Shown here in pieces: positions 28,108-41,578 of a stretch of DNA of 64,000 nucleotides (the first letter of the stretch is position 1; every line of letters starts with the position of its first letter). Source of the DNA: Bathymodiolus brooksi. Taxonomy: Eukaryota > Mollusca > Bivalvia > Mytilida > Modiolidae. Location of the stretch: the NCBI GenBank assembly GCA_963680875.1, contig OY804582.1:50052646-50116645 (forward strand), read 5' to 3'. The translations under genes were made by a program, and so were the position numbers. Below the pieces are notes generated by a model. The model saw only the letters and a list, made by a program, of their open reading frames with translations, had not been told where the DNA came from and ran no database searches.

Positions 28108-31100
28108 TTATCACATCGTGTCAATTTACCAGTCACCTCACTAATACAGACAGCTGTAAGTCTAAGTTTATCACATCTTGTCACTTTACCGGTGACCTCA
28201 CTAATGCAGACAGCTGTCAGTCTAAGTTTATCACATCGTATCAGTTTACCAGTCACCTCACTAATGCAGACAGCTGTCAGTCTAAGTTTATCACATGGTG
28301 TCAGTTTACCGGTGACCTCACTAATGCAGATAGCTGTCAGTCTAAGATTAGCACATCGTGTCAATTTACTGGTGACCACACTAATGCAGACAGCTGTTAA
28401 TCTAAGTTTATCACATCGTGTCAGTTTACCGGTCACCTTACTAATGCAGACAGCTGTCAGTCTTAAGTTTATCACATCGTATGAGTTTACCAGTCACCTC
28501 ACTAATGCAGACAGCTGTCAGTCTAAGTTTATCACATCGTGTCAATTTACCAGACACCTCACTAATACAGACAGCTGTCAGTCTAAGTTTATCACATCTT
28601 GTTACTTTACCGGTGACCTCACTAATGCAGACAGCTGTCAGTCTAAGTTTATCACATCGTATCAGTTTACCAGTAACCTCACTAATGCAGACAGCTGTCA
28701 GTCTAAGTTTATCACATTGTGTCAGTTTACCAGTCACCTCACTAATGCAGACAGCTGTCAGTCTTAAGTTTATCACATCATGTCAGTTTACCGGTGACCT
28801 TACTAATGCAGCCAGCTGTCAGTCTTAAGTTTATCACATCGTGTCACTTTACCGGTGACCTCACTAATGCAGACAGCTGTCAGTCTAAGTTTATCACATT
28901 GTGTCACTTTACCGGTCACCTCACTAATGCAGACAGCTGTCAGTCTAAGTTTATCACATCGTGTCAGTTTACCGGTGACCTCACTAATGCAGACAGCTGT
29001 CAGTCTAAGTTTATCACATCGTGTCAATTTACTGGTGACCACACTAATGCAGACAGCTGTCAATCTAAGTTTATCACATCGTGTCAGTTTACCGGTCACC
29101 TTACTAATGCAGACAGCTGTCAGTCTTAAGTTTATCACATCGTATGAGTTTACCAGTCGCCTCACTAATGCAGACAGCTGTCAGTCTAAGTTTATCACAT
29201 CGTGTCAATTTACCAGTCACCTCACTAATACAGACAGCTGTAAGTCTAAGTTTATCATATCTTGTCACTTTACCGGTGACCTCACTAATGCAGACAGCTG
29301 TCAGTCTAAGTTTATCACATCGTGTCAATTTACCAGTCACCTCACTAATACAGACAGCTGTAAGTCTAAGTTTATCACATCTTGTCACTTTACCGGTGAC
29401 CTCACTAATGCAGACAGCTGTCAGTCTAAGTTTATCACATCGTATCAGTTTACCAGTCACCTCACTAATACAGACAGCTGTCAGTCTAAGTTTATCACAT
29501 CGTGTCACTTTACGGGTGACCTCACTAATGCAGACAGCTCTCAGTCTTAAGTTTATCACATCGTGTCACTTTACCGGTCACCTCACTAATGCAGACAGCT
29601 GTCAGTCTTAAGTTTATCACACCGTGTCACTTTACCGGTCACCTCACTAATGCAGACGACTGTCAGTCTAAGTTTATCACATCGTGTCACTTTACGGGTG
29701 ACCTCACTAATGCAGACAGCTGTCAGTCTTAAGTTTATCCCATCGTGTCACTTTACCGGTGACTTTACTAATGCAGACAGCTGTCAGTCTATGTTTATCA
29801 CATTGTTTCACTTTACCGGTGACCTCACTAATGCAGACAGCTGTCAGTCTAAGTTTATCACATCATGTCACTTTACCGGTGACCTCACTAATGCCGACAG
29901 TTGTCAGTCTAAGTTTATAACATTGTGTCAGTTTACCAGTCTCCTCACTAATGCAGACAGCTGTCAGTCTAAGTTTATCACATCGTGTCAGTTTACCAGT
30001 CACCTCACTAATGTAATGCAGACAGTTGTTAGTCTAAGTTTATCACATCATGTCAGTTTACTGGTCACCTCACTAATGCAGACAGCTGTCAGTCTAAGTT
30101 TATCACATTGTGTCAGTTTACCAGTCACCTCACTAATGCAGACAGCTGTCAGTCTAAGTTTATCACATTGTGTCAGTTTACCGGTCACCTTGCTAATGCA
30201 GACAGCTGTCAGTCTAAGTTTAACACATCATGTCAGTTTACTGGTCACCTCACTAATGCAGGCAGCTGTCAGTCTAAGTTTATCACATCGTGTCAGTTTA
30301 CCAGTCACCTTACTAATTCAGACAGCTGTCAGTCTAAGTTTATCACATCGTGTCAGTTTACCAGTCACCTAACTAATGCAGACTGCTGTCAGTCTAAGTT
30401 TATCACATTCGTGTCAGTTTACCGGTCACCTTACTAATGCAGACAGCTGTCAGTCTATGTTTATCACATTGTTTCACTTTACCGGTGACCTCACTAATGC
30501 AGACAGCTGTCAGTCTAAGTTTATCACATCATGTCACTTTACCGGTGACCTCACTAATGCAGACAGTTGTCAGTCTAAGTTTATAACATTGTGTCAGTTT
30601 ACCAGTCTCCTCACTAATGCAGACAGCTGTCAGTCTAAGTTTATCACATCGTGTCAGTTTACTGGTCACCTCACTAATGCAGATAGCTGTCAGTCTAAGT
30701 TTATCACATTGTGTCAGTTTACCAGTCACCTCACTAATGTAATGCAGACAGTTGTTAGTCTTAAGTTTATCACATCATGTCAGTTTACTGGTCACCTCAT
30801 TAATGCAGATAGCTGTCAGTCTAAGTTTATCACATTCTGTCAGTTTACCAGTCACCTCACTAATGCAGACAGCTGTCAGTCTACGTTTATCACATCGTGT
30901 CAGTTTACCAGTCACCTCACTAATGCAGACAGCTGTCAGTCTAAGTTTATCACATTGTGTCAGTTTACCAGTCACCTCACTAATGCAGACAGCTGTCATT
31001 CTTAAGTTTATCACATTGTGTCACTTTACCGGTGACCTCACTAATGCAGACAGCTGTCAGTCTAAGTTTATCACATTGTGTCACTTTACCGGTCACCTCA

Positions 31101-34100
31101 CTAATGCAGACAGCTGTCAGTCTAAGTTTATCACATCGTGTCAGTTTTCCGGTGACCTCACTAATGCAGACAGCTGTCAGTCTAAGTTTATCACATCGTG
31201 TCAATTTACTGGTGACCACACTAATGCAGACAGCTGTCAATCTAAGTTTATCAAATCGTGTCAGTTTACCGGTCACCTTACTAATGCAGACAGCTGTCAG
31301 TCTTAAGTTTATCACTTCGTATGAGTTTACCAGTCACCTCACTAATGCAGACAGCTGTCAGTCTAAGTTTATCACATAGTGTCAGTTTACCAGTCACCTC
31401 ACTAATGCAGACAGCTGTCAGTCTTAAGTTTATCACATCGTGTCAGTTTACCGGTGACCTTACTAATGCAGCCAGCTGTCATTCTTAAGTTTATCACATC
31501 GTGTCACTTTACCGGTGACCTCACTAATGCAGACAGCTGTCAGTCTAAGTTTATCACATTGTGTCACTTTACCGGTCACCTCACTAATGCAGACAGCTGT
31601 CAGTCTAAGTTTATCACATCGTGTCAGTTTACCGGTGACCTCACTAATGCAGACAGCTGTCAGTCTAAGTTTATCACATCGTGTCAATTTACTGGTGACC
31701 ACACTAATGCAGACAGCTGTCAATCTAAGTTTATCACATCGTGTCAGTTTACCGGTCACCTTACTAATGCAGACAGCTGTCAGTCTTAAGTTTATCACAT
31801 CGTATGAGTTTACCAGTCACCTCACTAATGCAGACAGCTGTCAGTCTAAGTTTATCACATCGTGTCAATTTACCAGACACCTCACTAATACAGACAGCTG
31901 TCAGTCTAAGTTTATCACATCTTGTTACTTTACTGGTGACCTCACTAATGCAGACAGCTGTCAGTCTAAGTTTATCACATCGTATCAGTTTACCAGTCAC
32001 CTCACTAATGCAGACAACTGTCAGTCTAAGTTTATCACATTGTGTCAGTTTACCAGTCACCTCACTAATGCAGACAGCTGTCAGTCTTAAGTTTATCACA
32101 TCATGTCAGTTTACCGGTGACCTTACTAATGCAGCCAGCTGTCAGTCTTAAGTTTATCACATCGTGTCACTTTACCGGTGACCTCACTAATGCAGACAGC
32201 TGTCAGTCTAAGTTTATCACATTGTGTCACTTTACCGGTCACCTCACTAATGCAGACAGCTGCCAGTCTAAGTTTATCACATCGTGTCAGTTTAACGGTG
32301 ACCTCACTAATGCAGACAGCTGTCAGTCTAAGTTTATCACATCGTGTCAATTTACCAGTCACCTCACTAATACAGACAGCTGTAAGTCTAAGTTTATCAC
32401 ATCTTGTCACTTTACCGGTGACCTCACTAATGCAGAGAGCTGTCAGTCTAAGTTTATCACATCGTATCAGTTTACCAGTCACCTCACTAATGCAGACAGC
32501 TGTCAGTCTAAGTTTATCACATGGTGTCAGTTTACCGGTGACCTCACTAATGCAGATAGCTGTCAGTCTAAGATTATCACATCGTGTCAATTTACTGGTG
32601 ACCACACTAATGCAGACAGCTGTTAATCTAAGTTTATCACATCGTGTCAGTTTACCGGTCACCTTACTAATGCAGACAGCTGTCAGTCTTAAGTTTATCA
32701 CATCGTATGAGTTTACCAGTCACCTCACTAATGCAGACAGCTGTCAGTCTAAGTTTATCACATCGTGTCAATTTACCAGACACCTCACTAATACAGACAG
32801 CTGTCAGTCTAAGTTTATCACATCTTGTTACTTTACCGGTGACCTCACTAATGCAGACAGCTGTCAGTCTAAGTTTATCACATCGTATCAGTTTACCAGT
32901 CACCTCACTAATGCAGACAGCTGTCAGTCTAAGTTTATCACATTGTGTCAGTTTACCAGTCACCTCACTAATGCAGACAGCTGTCAGTCTTAAGTTTATC
33001 ACATCATGTCAGTTTACCGGTGACCTTACTAATGCAGCCAGCTGTCAGTCTTAAGTTTATCACATCGTGTCACTTTACCGGTGACCTCACTAATGCAGAC
33101 AGCTGTCAGTCTAAGTTTATCACATTGTGTCACTTTACCGGTCACCTCACTAATGCAGACAGCTGTCAGTCTAAGTTTATCACATCGTGTCAGTTTACCG
33201 GTGACCTCACTAATGCAGACAGCTGTCAGTCTAAGTTTATCACATCGTGTCAATTTACTGGTGACCACACTAATGCAGACAGCTGTCAATCTAAGTTTAT
33301 CACATCGTGTCAGTTTACCGGTCACCTTACTAATGCAGACAGCTGTCAGTCTTAAGTTTATCACATCGTATGAGTTTACCAGTCGCCTCACTAATGCAGA
33401 CAGCTGTCAGTCTAAGTTTATCACATCGTGTCAATTTACCAGTCACCTCACTAATACAGACAGCTGTAAGTCTAAGTTTATCACATCTTGTCACTTTACC
33501 GGTGACCTCACTAATGCAGACAGCTGTCAGTCTAAGTTTATCACATCGTGTCAATTTACCAGTCACCTCACTAATACAGACAGCTGTAAGTCTAAGTTTA
33601 TCACATCTTGTCACTTTACCGGTGACCTCACTAATGCAGACAGCTGTCAGTCTAAGTTTATCACATCGTATCAGTTTACCAGTCACCTCACTAATACAGA
33701 CAGCTGTCAGTCTAAGTTTATCACATCGTGTCACTTTACGGGTGACCTCACTAATGCAGACAGCTCTCAGTCTTAAGTTTATCACATCGTGTCACTTTAC
33801 CGGTCACCTCACTAATGCAGACAGCTGTCAGTCTTAAGTTTATCACACCGTGTCACTTTACCGGTCACCTCACTAATGCAGACGACTGTCAGTCTAAGTT
33901 TATCACATCGTGTCACTTTACCGGTGACCTCACTAATGCAGACAGCTGTCAGTCTTAAGTTTATCCCATCGTGTCACTTTACCGGTGACTTTACTAATGC
34001 AGACAGCTGTCAGTCTATGTTTATCACATTGTTTCACTTTACCGGTGACCTCACTAATGCAGACAGCTGTCAGTCTAAGTTTATCACATCATGTCACTTT

Positions 34101-36559
34101 ACCGGTGTCCTCACTAATGCCGACAGTTGTCAGTCTAAGTTTATAACATTGTGTCAGTTTACCAGTCTCCTCACTAATGCAGACAGCTGTCAGTCTAAGT
34201 TTATCACATCGTGTCAGTTTACCAGTCACCTCACTAATGTAATGCAGACAGTTGTTAGTCTAAGTTTATCACATCATGTCAGTTTACTGGTCACCTCACT
34301 AATGCAGACAGCTGTCAGTCTAAGTTTATCACATTGTGTCAGTTTACCAGTCACCTCACTAATGCAGACAGCTGTCAGTCTAAGTTTATCACATTGTGTC
34401 AGTTTACCGGTCACCTTGCTAATGCAGACAGCTGTCAGTCTAAGTTTATCACATCATGTCAGTTTACTGGTCACCTCACTAATGCAGGCAGCTGTCAGTC
34501 TAAGTTTATCACATCGTGTCAGTTTACCAGTCACCTTACTAATTCAGACAGCTGTCAGTCTAAGTTTATCACATCGTGTCAGTTTACCAGTCACCTAACT
34601 AATGCAGACTGCTGTCAGTCTAAGTTTATCACATTCGTGTCAGTTTACCGGTCACCTTACTAATGCAGACAGCTGTCAGTCTATGTTTATCACATTGTTT
34701 CACTTTACCGGTGACCTCACTAATGCAGACAGCTGTCAGTCTAAGTTTATCACATCATGTCACTTTACCGGTGACCTCACTAATGCAGACAGTTGTCAGT
34801 CTAAGTTTATAACATTGTGTCAGTTTACCAGTCTCCTCACTAATGCAGACAGCTGTCAGTCTAAGTTTATCACATCGTGTCAGTTTACTTGTCACCTCAC
34901 TAATGCAGATAGCTGTCAGTCTAAGTTTATCACATTGTGTCAGTTTACCAGTCACCTCACTAATGTAATGCAGACAGTTGTTAGTCTTAAGTTTATCACA
35001 TCATGTCAGTTTACTGGTCACCTCATTAATGCAGATAGCTGTCAGTCTAAGTTTATCACATTCTGTCAGTTTACCAGTCACCTCACTAATGCAGACAGCT
35101 GTCAGTCTACGTTTATCACATCGTGTCAGTTTACCAGTCACCTCACTAATGCAGACAGCTGTCAGTCTAAGTTTATCACATTGTGTCAGTTTACCAGTCA
35201 CCTCACTAATGCAGACAGCTGTCATTCTTAAGTTTATCACATTGTGTCACTTTACCGGTGACCTCACTAATGCAGACAGCTGTCAGTCTAAGTTTATCAC
35301 ATAATGTCACTTTACCGGTCACCTCACTAATGCAGACAGCTGTCAGTCTAAGTTTATCACATCGTGTCAGTTTACCGGTGACCTCACTAATGCAGACAGC
35401 TGTCAGTCTAAGTTTATCACATCGTGTCAATTTACTGGTGACCACACTAATGCAGACAGCTGTCAATCTAAGTTTATCAAATCGTGTCAGTTTACCGGTC
35501 ACCTTACTAATGCAGACAGCTGTCAGTCTTAAGTTTATCACTTCGTATGAGTTTACCAGTCACCTCACTAATGCAGACAGCTGTCAGTCTAAGTTTATCA
35601 CATAGTGTCAGTTTACCAGTCACCTCACTAATGCAGACAGCTGTCAGTCTTAAGTTTATCACATCGTGTCAGTTTACCGGTGACCTTACTAATGCAGCCA
35701 GCTGTCATTCTTAAGTTTATCACATCGTGTCACTTTACCGGTGACCTCACTAATGCAGACAGCTGTCAGTCTAAGTTTATCACATTGTGTCACTTTACCG
35801 GTCACCTCACTAATGCAGACAGCTGTCAGTCTAAGTTTATCACATCGTGTCAGTTTACCGGTGACCTCACTAATGCAGACAGCTGTCAGTCTAAGTTTAT
35901 CACATCGTGTCAATTTACTGGTGACCACACTAATGCAGACAGCTGTCAATCTAAGTTTATCACATCGTGTCAGTTTACCGGTCACCTTACTAATGCAGAC
36001 AGCTGTCAGTCTTAAGTTTATCACATCGTATGAGTTTACCAGTCACCTCACTAATGCAGACAGCTGTCAGTCTAAGTTTATCACATCGTGTCAATTTACC
36101 AGACACCTCACTAATACAGACAGCTGTCAGTCTAAGTTTATCACATCTTGTTACTTTACTGGTGACCTCACTAATGCAGACAGCTGTCAGTCTAAGTTTA
36201 TCACATCGTATCAGTTTACCAGTCACCTCACTAATGCAGACAACTGTCAGTCTAAGTTTATCACATTGTGTCAGTTTACCAGTCACCTCACTAATGCAGA
36301 CAGCTGTCAGTCTTAAGTTTATCACATCATGTCAGTTTACCGGTGACCTTACTAATGCAGCCAGCTGTCAGTCTTAAGTTTATCACATCGTGTCACTTTA
36401 CCGGTGACCTCACTAATGCAGACAGCTGTCAGTCTAAGTTTATCACATTGTGTCACTTTACCGGTCACCTCACTAATGCAGACAGCTGCCAGTCTAAGTT
36501 TATCACATCGTGTCAGTTTAACGGTGACCTCACTAATGCAGACAGCTGTCAGTCTAAGT
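28108..36559. repeat. Largest higher-order unit: 4226-bp tandem pair
   Basis: The order of variants from about 28108 to 32333 is repeated from about 32334 to 36559 with a constant 4226-bp offset. Pairs include 28441/32667, 28803/33029, 29650/33876, 30108/34334, 30752/34978, 31463/35689 and 32117/36343. Shared private variants include CAGCTCTCAG, ACATAGTG and CCTCATTAATG. A few substitutions differ, for example ACATTGTG versus ACATAATG near 35303. The copies directly abut. Confidence 0.85.
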
Positions 36560-36774
36560 TTATCAAATCGTGTCAGTTTACCGGTCACCTTACTAATGCA
36601 GACAGCTGTCAGTCTTAAGATTATCACTTCGTATGAGTTTACCAGTCACCTCACTAATGCAGACAGCTGTCAGTCTAAGTTTATCACATTGTGTCAGTTT
36701 ACCAGTCACCTCACTAATGCAGACAGCTGTCAGTCTTAAGTTTATCACATCGTGTCAGTTTACTGGTGACCTTA

Positions 36775-39160
36775 CTAATGCAGCCAGCTGTCATTCTTAA
36801 GTTTATCACATCGTGTCACTTTACCGGTGACCTCACTAATGCAGACAGCTGTCAGTCTAAGTTTATCACATTGTGTCACTTTACCGGTCACCTCACTAAT
36901 GCAGACAGCTGTCAGTCTAAGTTTATCACATCGTGTCAGTTTACCGGTGACCTCACTAATGCAGACAGCTGTCAGTCTAAGTTTATCACATCGTGTCAAT
37001 TTACTGGTGACCACACTAATGCAGACAGCTGTCAATCTAAGTTTATCACATCGTGTCAGTTTACCGGTCACCTTACTAATGCAGACAGCTGTCAGTCTTA
37101 AGTTTATCACATCGTATGAGTTTACCAGTCACCTCACTAATGCAGCCAGCTGTCATTCTTAAGTTTATCACATCGTGTCACTTTACCGGTGACCTCACTA
37201 ATGCAGACAGCTGTCAGTCTAAGTTTATCACATTGTGTCACTTTACCGGTCACCTCACTAATGCAGACAGCTGTCAGTCTAAGTTTATCACATCGTGTCA
37301 GTTTACCGGTGAACTCACTAATGCAGATAGCTGTCAGTCTAAGTTTATCACATCGTGTCAATTTACTGGTGACCACACTAATGCAGACAGCTGTTAATCT
37401 AAGTTTATCACATCGTGTCAGTTTACCGGTCACCTTAGTAATGCAGACAGCTGTCAGTCTTAAGTTTATCACATCGTATGAGTTTACCAGTCACCTCACT
37501 AATGCAGACAGCTGTCAGTCTAAGTTTATCACATCGTGTCAATTTACCAGACACCTCACTAATACAGACAGCTGTCAGTCTAAGTTTATCACATCTTGTT
37601 ACTTTACCGGTGACCTCACTAATGCAGACAGCTGTCAGTCTAAGTTTATCACATCGTATCAGTTTACCAGTCACCTCACTAATGCAGACAGCTGTCAGTC
37701 TAAGTTTATCACATTGTGTCAGTTTACCAGTCACCTCACTAATGCAGACAGCTGTCAGTCTTAAGTTTATCACATCATGTCAGTTTACCGGTGACCTTAC
37801 TAATGCAGCCAGCTGTCAGTCTTAAGTTTATCACATCGTGTCACTTTACCGGTGACCTCACTAATGCAGACAGCTGTCAGTCTAAGTTTATCACATTGTG
37901 TCACTTTACCGGTCACCTCACTAATGCAGACAGCTGTCAGTCTAAGTTTATCACATCGTGTCAGTTTACCGGTGACCTCACTAATGCAGACAGCTGTCAG
38001 TCTAAGTTTATCACATCGTGTCAATTTACTGGTGACCACACTAATGCAGACAGCTGTCAATCTAAGTTTATCACATCGTGTCAGTTTACCGGTCACCTTA
38101 CTAATGCAGACAGCTGTCAGTCTTAAGTTTATCACATCGTATGAGTTTACCAGTCACCTTACTAATGCAGCCAGCTGTCATTCTTAAGTTTATCACATCG
38201 TGTCACTTTACCGGTGACCTCACTAATGCAGACAGCTGTCAGTCTAAGTTTATCACATTGTGTCACTTTACCGGTCACCTCACTAATGCAGACAGCTGTC
38301 AGTCTAAGTTTATCACATCGTGTCAGTTTACCGGTGAACTCACTAATGCAGATAGCTGTCAGTCTAAGTTTATCACATCGTGTCAATTTACTGGTGACCA
38401 CACTAATGCAGACAGCTGTTAATCTAAGTTTATCACATCGTGTCAGTTTACCGGTCACCTTAGTAATGCAGACAGCTGTCAGTCTTAAGTTTATCACATC
38501 GTATGAGTTTACCAGTCACCTCACTAATGCAGACAGCTGTCAGTCTAAGTTTATCACATCGTGTCAATTTACCAGACACCTCACTAATACAGACAGCTGT
38601 CAGTCTAAGTTTATCACATCTTGTTACTTTACCGGTGACCTCACTAATGCAGACAGCTGTCAGTCTAAGTTTATCACATCGTATCAGTTTACCAGTCACC
38701 TCACTAATGCAGACAGCTGTCAGTCTAAGTTTATCACATTGTGTCAGTTTACCAGTCACCTCACTAATGCAGACAGCTGTCAGTCTTAAGTTTATCACAT
38801 CATGTCAGTTTACCGGTGACCTTACTAATGCAGCCAGCTGTCAGTCTTAAGTTTATCACATCGTGTCACTTTACCGGTGACCTCACTAATGCAGACAGCT
38901 GTCAGTCTAAGTTTATCACATTGTGTCACTTTACCGGTCACCTCACTAATGCAGACAGCTGTCAGTCTAAGTTTATCACATCGGGTCAGTTTACCGGTGA
39001 CCTCACTAATGCAGAGAGCTGTCAGTCTAAGTTTATCACATCGTGTCAATTTACTGGTGACCACACTAATGCAGACCGCTGTCAATCTAAGTTTATCACA
39101 TCGTGTCAGTTTACCGGTCACCTTACTAATGCAGACAGCTGTCAGTCTTAAGTTTATCAC
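36775..39160. repeat. Higher-order repeat, 1025-bp unit, more than two copies
   Basis: Variant strings at 36827, 37137, 37478 and 37791 recur at 37852, 38162, 38503 and 38816. This is a 1025-bp period of 17 monomers, five of them 61 bp. It includes the private variants GGTGAACTC and CCTTAGTAATG. It is the extra-T sister of the 1024-bp unit at the left end of the window. Confidence 0.8.
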
Positions 39161-41150
39161 ATCGTATGAGTTTACCAGTCGCCTCACTAATGCAGACAGC
39201 TGTCAGTCTAAGTTTATCACATCGTGTCAATTTACCAGTCACCTCACTAATACAGACAGCTGTAAGTCTAAGTTTATCACATCTTGTCACTTTACCGGTG
39301 ACCTCACTAATGCAGACAGCTGTCAGTCTAAGTTTATCACATCGTGTCAATTTACCAGTCACCTCACTAATACAGACAGCTGTAAGTCTAAGTTTATCAC
39401 ATCTTGTCACTTTACCGGTGACCTCACTAATGCAGACAGCTGTCAGTCTAAGTTTATCACATCGTATCAGTTTACCAGTCACCTCACTAATGCAGACAGC
39501 TGTCAGTCTAAGTTTATCACATGGTGTCAGTTTACCGGTGACCTCACTAATGCAGATAGCTGTCAGTCTAAGTTTATCACATCGTGTCAATTTACTGGTG
39601 ACCACACTAATGCAGACAGCTGTTAATCTAAGTTTATCACATCGTGTCAGTTTACCGGTCACCTTACTAATGCAGACAGCTGTCAGTCTTAAGTTTATCA
39701 CATCGTATGAGTTTACCAGTCACCTCACTAATGCAGACAGCTGTCAGTCTAAGTTTATCACATCGTGTCAATTTACCAGACACATCACTAATACAGACAG
39801 CTGTCAGTCTAAGTTTATCACATCTTGTTACTTTACCGGTGACCTCACTAATGCAGACAGCTGTCAGTCTAAGTTTATCACATCGTATCAGTTTACCAGT
39901 CACCTCACTAATGCAGACAGCTGTCAGTCTAAGTTTATCACATTGTGTCAGTTTACCAGTCACCTCACTAATGCAGACAGCTGTCAGTCTTAAGTTTATC
40001 ACATCATGTCAGTTTACCGGTGACCTTACTAATGCAGCCAGCTGTCAGTCTTAAGTTTATCACATCGTGTCACTTTACCGGTGACCTCACTAATGCAGAC
40101 AGATGTCAGTCTAAGTTTATCACATTGTGTCACTTTACCGGTCACCTCACTAATGCAGACAGCTGTCAGTCTAAGTTTATCACATCGTGTCAGTTTACCG
40201 GTGACCTCACTAATGCAGACAGCTGTCAGTCTAAGTTTATCACATCGTGTCAATTTACTGGTGACCACACTAATGCAGACAGCTGTCAATCTAAGTTTAT
40301 CACATCGTGTCAGTTTACCGGTCACCTTACTAATGCAGACAGCTGTCAGTCTTAAGTTTATCACATCGTATGAGTCTACCAGTCGCCTCACTAATGCAGA
40401 CAGCTGTCAGTCTAAGTTTATCACATCGTGTCAATTTACCAGTCACCTCACTAATACAGACAGCTGTAAGTCTAAGTTTATCACATCTTGTCACTTTACC
40501 GGTGACCTCACTAATGCAGACAGCTGTCAGTCTAAGTTTATCACATCGTGTCAATTTACCAGTCACCTCACTAATACAGACAGCTGTAAGTCTAAGTTTA
40601 TCACATCTTGTCACTTTATCGGTGACCTCACTAATGCAGACAGCTGTCAGTCTAAGTTTATCACATCGTATCAGTTTACCAGTCACCTCACTAATACAGA
40701 CAGCTGTCAGTCTAAGTTTATCACATCGTGTCACTTTACGGGTGACCTCACTAATGCAGACAGCTCTCAGTCTTAAGTTTATCACATCGTGTCACTTTAC
40801 CGGTCACCTCACTAATGCAGACAGCTGTCAGTCTTAAGTTTATCACACCGTGTCACTTTACCGGTCACTTCACTAATGCAGACGACTGTCAGTCTAAGTT
40901 TATCACATCGTGTCACTTTACAGGTGACCTCACTAATGCAGACAGCTGTCAGTCTTAAGTTTATCCCATCGTGTCACTTTACCGGTCACCTCACTAATAC
41001 AGACAGCTGTCAGTCTAATTTTATCACATCGTGTCACTTTACCGGTCACCTCACTAATGCAGACAGCTGTCAGTCTAAGTTTATCACATCGTGTCACTTT
41101 ACCAGTCACGTCACTAATGCAGACAGCTGTCAGTTTAAGTTTATCACACC

Positions 41151-41578
41151 GTACCAGTATTTAACTGTCAGTTTTCATTGAAGACTTTAGAAAATCATTG
41201 GTAGTTAACTTTGGAGGTTTTCTGAATGTATGATTGTACTAATTAAGCTATCATCTTATTAAATGATTAACTATTAATTAACTGTAAATCGTTAGAAAAA
41301 AAACATTGCAGCATTAAAAAGCGACCACCATTTTTTTTCAAAATAATTATCCTCCAGTTATAGTTATATATGAATCATTACTGACCAGAACTGACAGTCT
41401 TGGATCTACAGATCTTATATAAGTGGTCAGTTTTCTTATGCAGTCATTTTCCTTTTAACCTTAAGGCCATTAGCCTAGTGTAACTATGGAATACAATTTT
41501 GTCTGTATATATATAGTAACTAGGTAATCTTATAAATATATTACAAATGTATTGGTACATATGTCATTATGATTGAAT
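41151..41578. other. AT-rich spacer between two tandem arrays
   Basis: Unique AT-rich sequence of about 430 bp with no recognisable exon, open frame or repeat family. The first 20 bases are a degenerate end of the satellite. Confidence 0.5.

Larger units (their letters stand above)
1..41150. repeat. 60/61-bp satellite array, about 680 monomers
   Basis: Directly visible as a head-to-tail array from the first base to about 41150, where it decays after a degenerate last monomer. The basic monomer is 60 bp. A common variant has one extra T (CTTAAG instead of CTAAG) and is 61 bp. A rarer variant repeats GTAAT before GCAG and is 65 bp (near 2800, 3587, 14258, 14982, 16733, 18846, 19570, 21984, 22710, 24218, 24947, 30012, 30737, 34238 and 34963). 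Nearly every monomer carries the 10-bp palindrome GACAGCTGTC. Many also carry TTACCGGTGACC or TTACCGGTCACC. Because 60 is divisible by 3 and the unit lacks stops in several frames, open frames up to 353 codons occur on both strands. They shift frame at each 61-bp monomer and look like artefacts. No unrelated insertion interrupts the array. The left end lies outside the window. Confidence 0.98.

Noticed and set aside
1..41150. CRISPR array
   Set aside because: Repeats are contiguous and there are no unique spacers. The host is a eukaryote and no cas genes are present.
41500..41560. TATATATATAG as a promoter
   Set aside because: AT-rich intronic sequence contains many such strings. No transcription start or first exon is visible near it.
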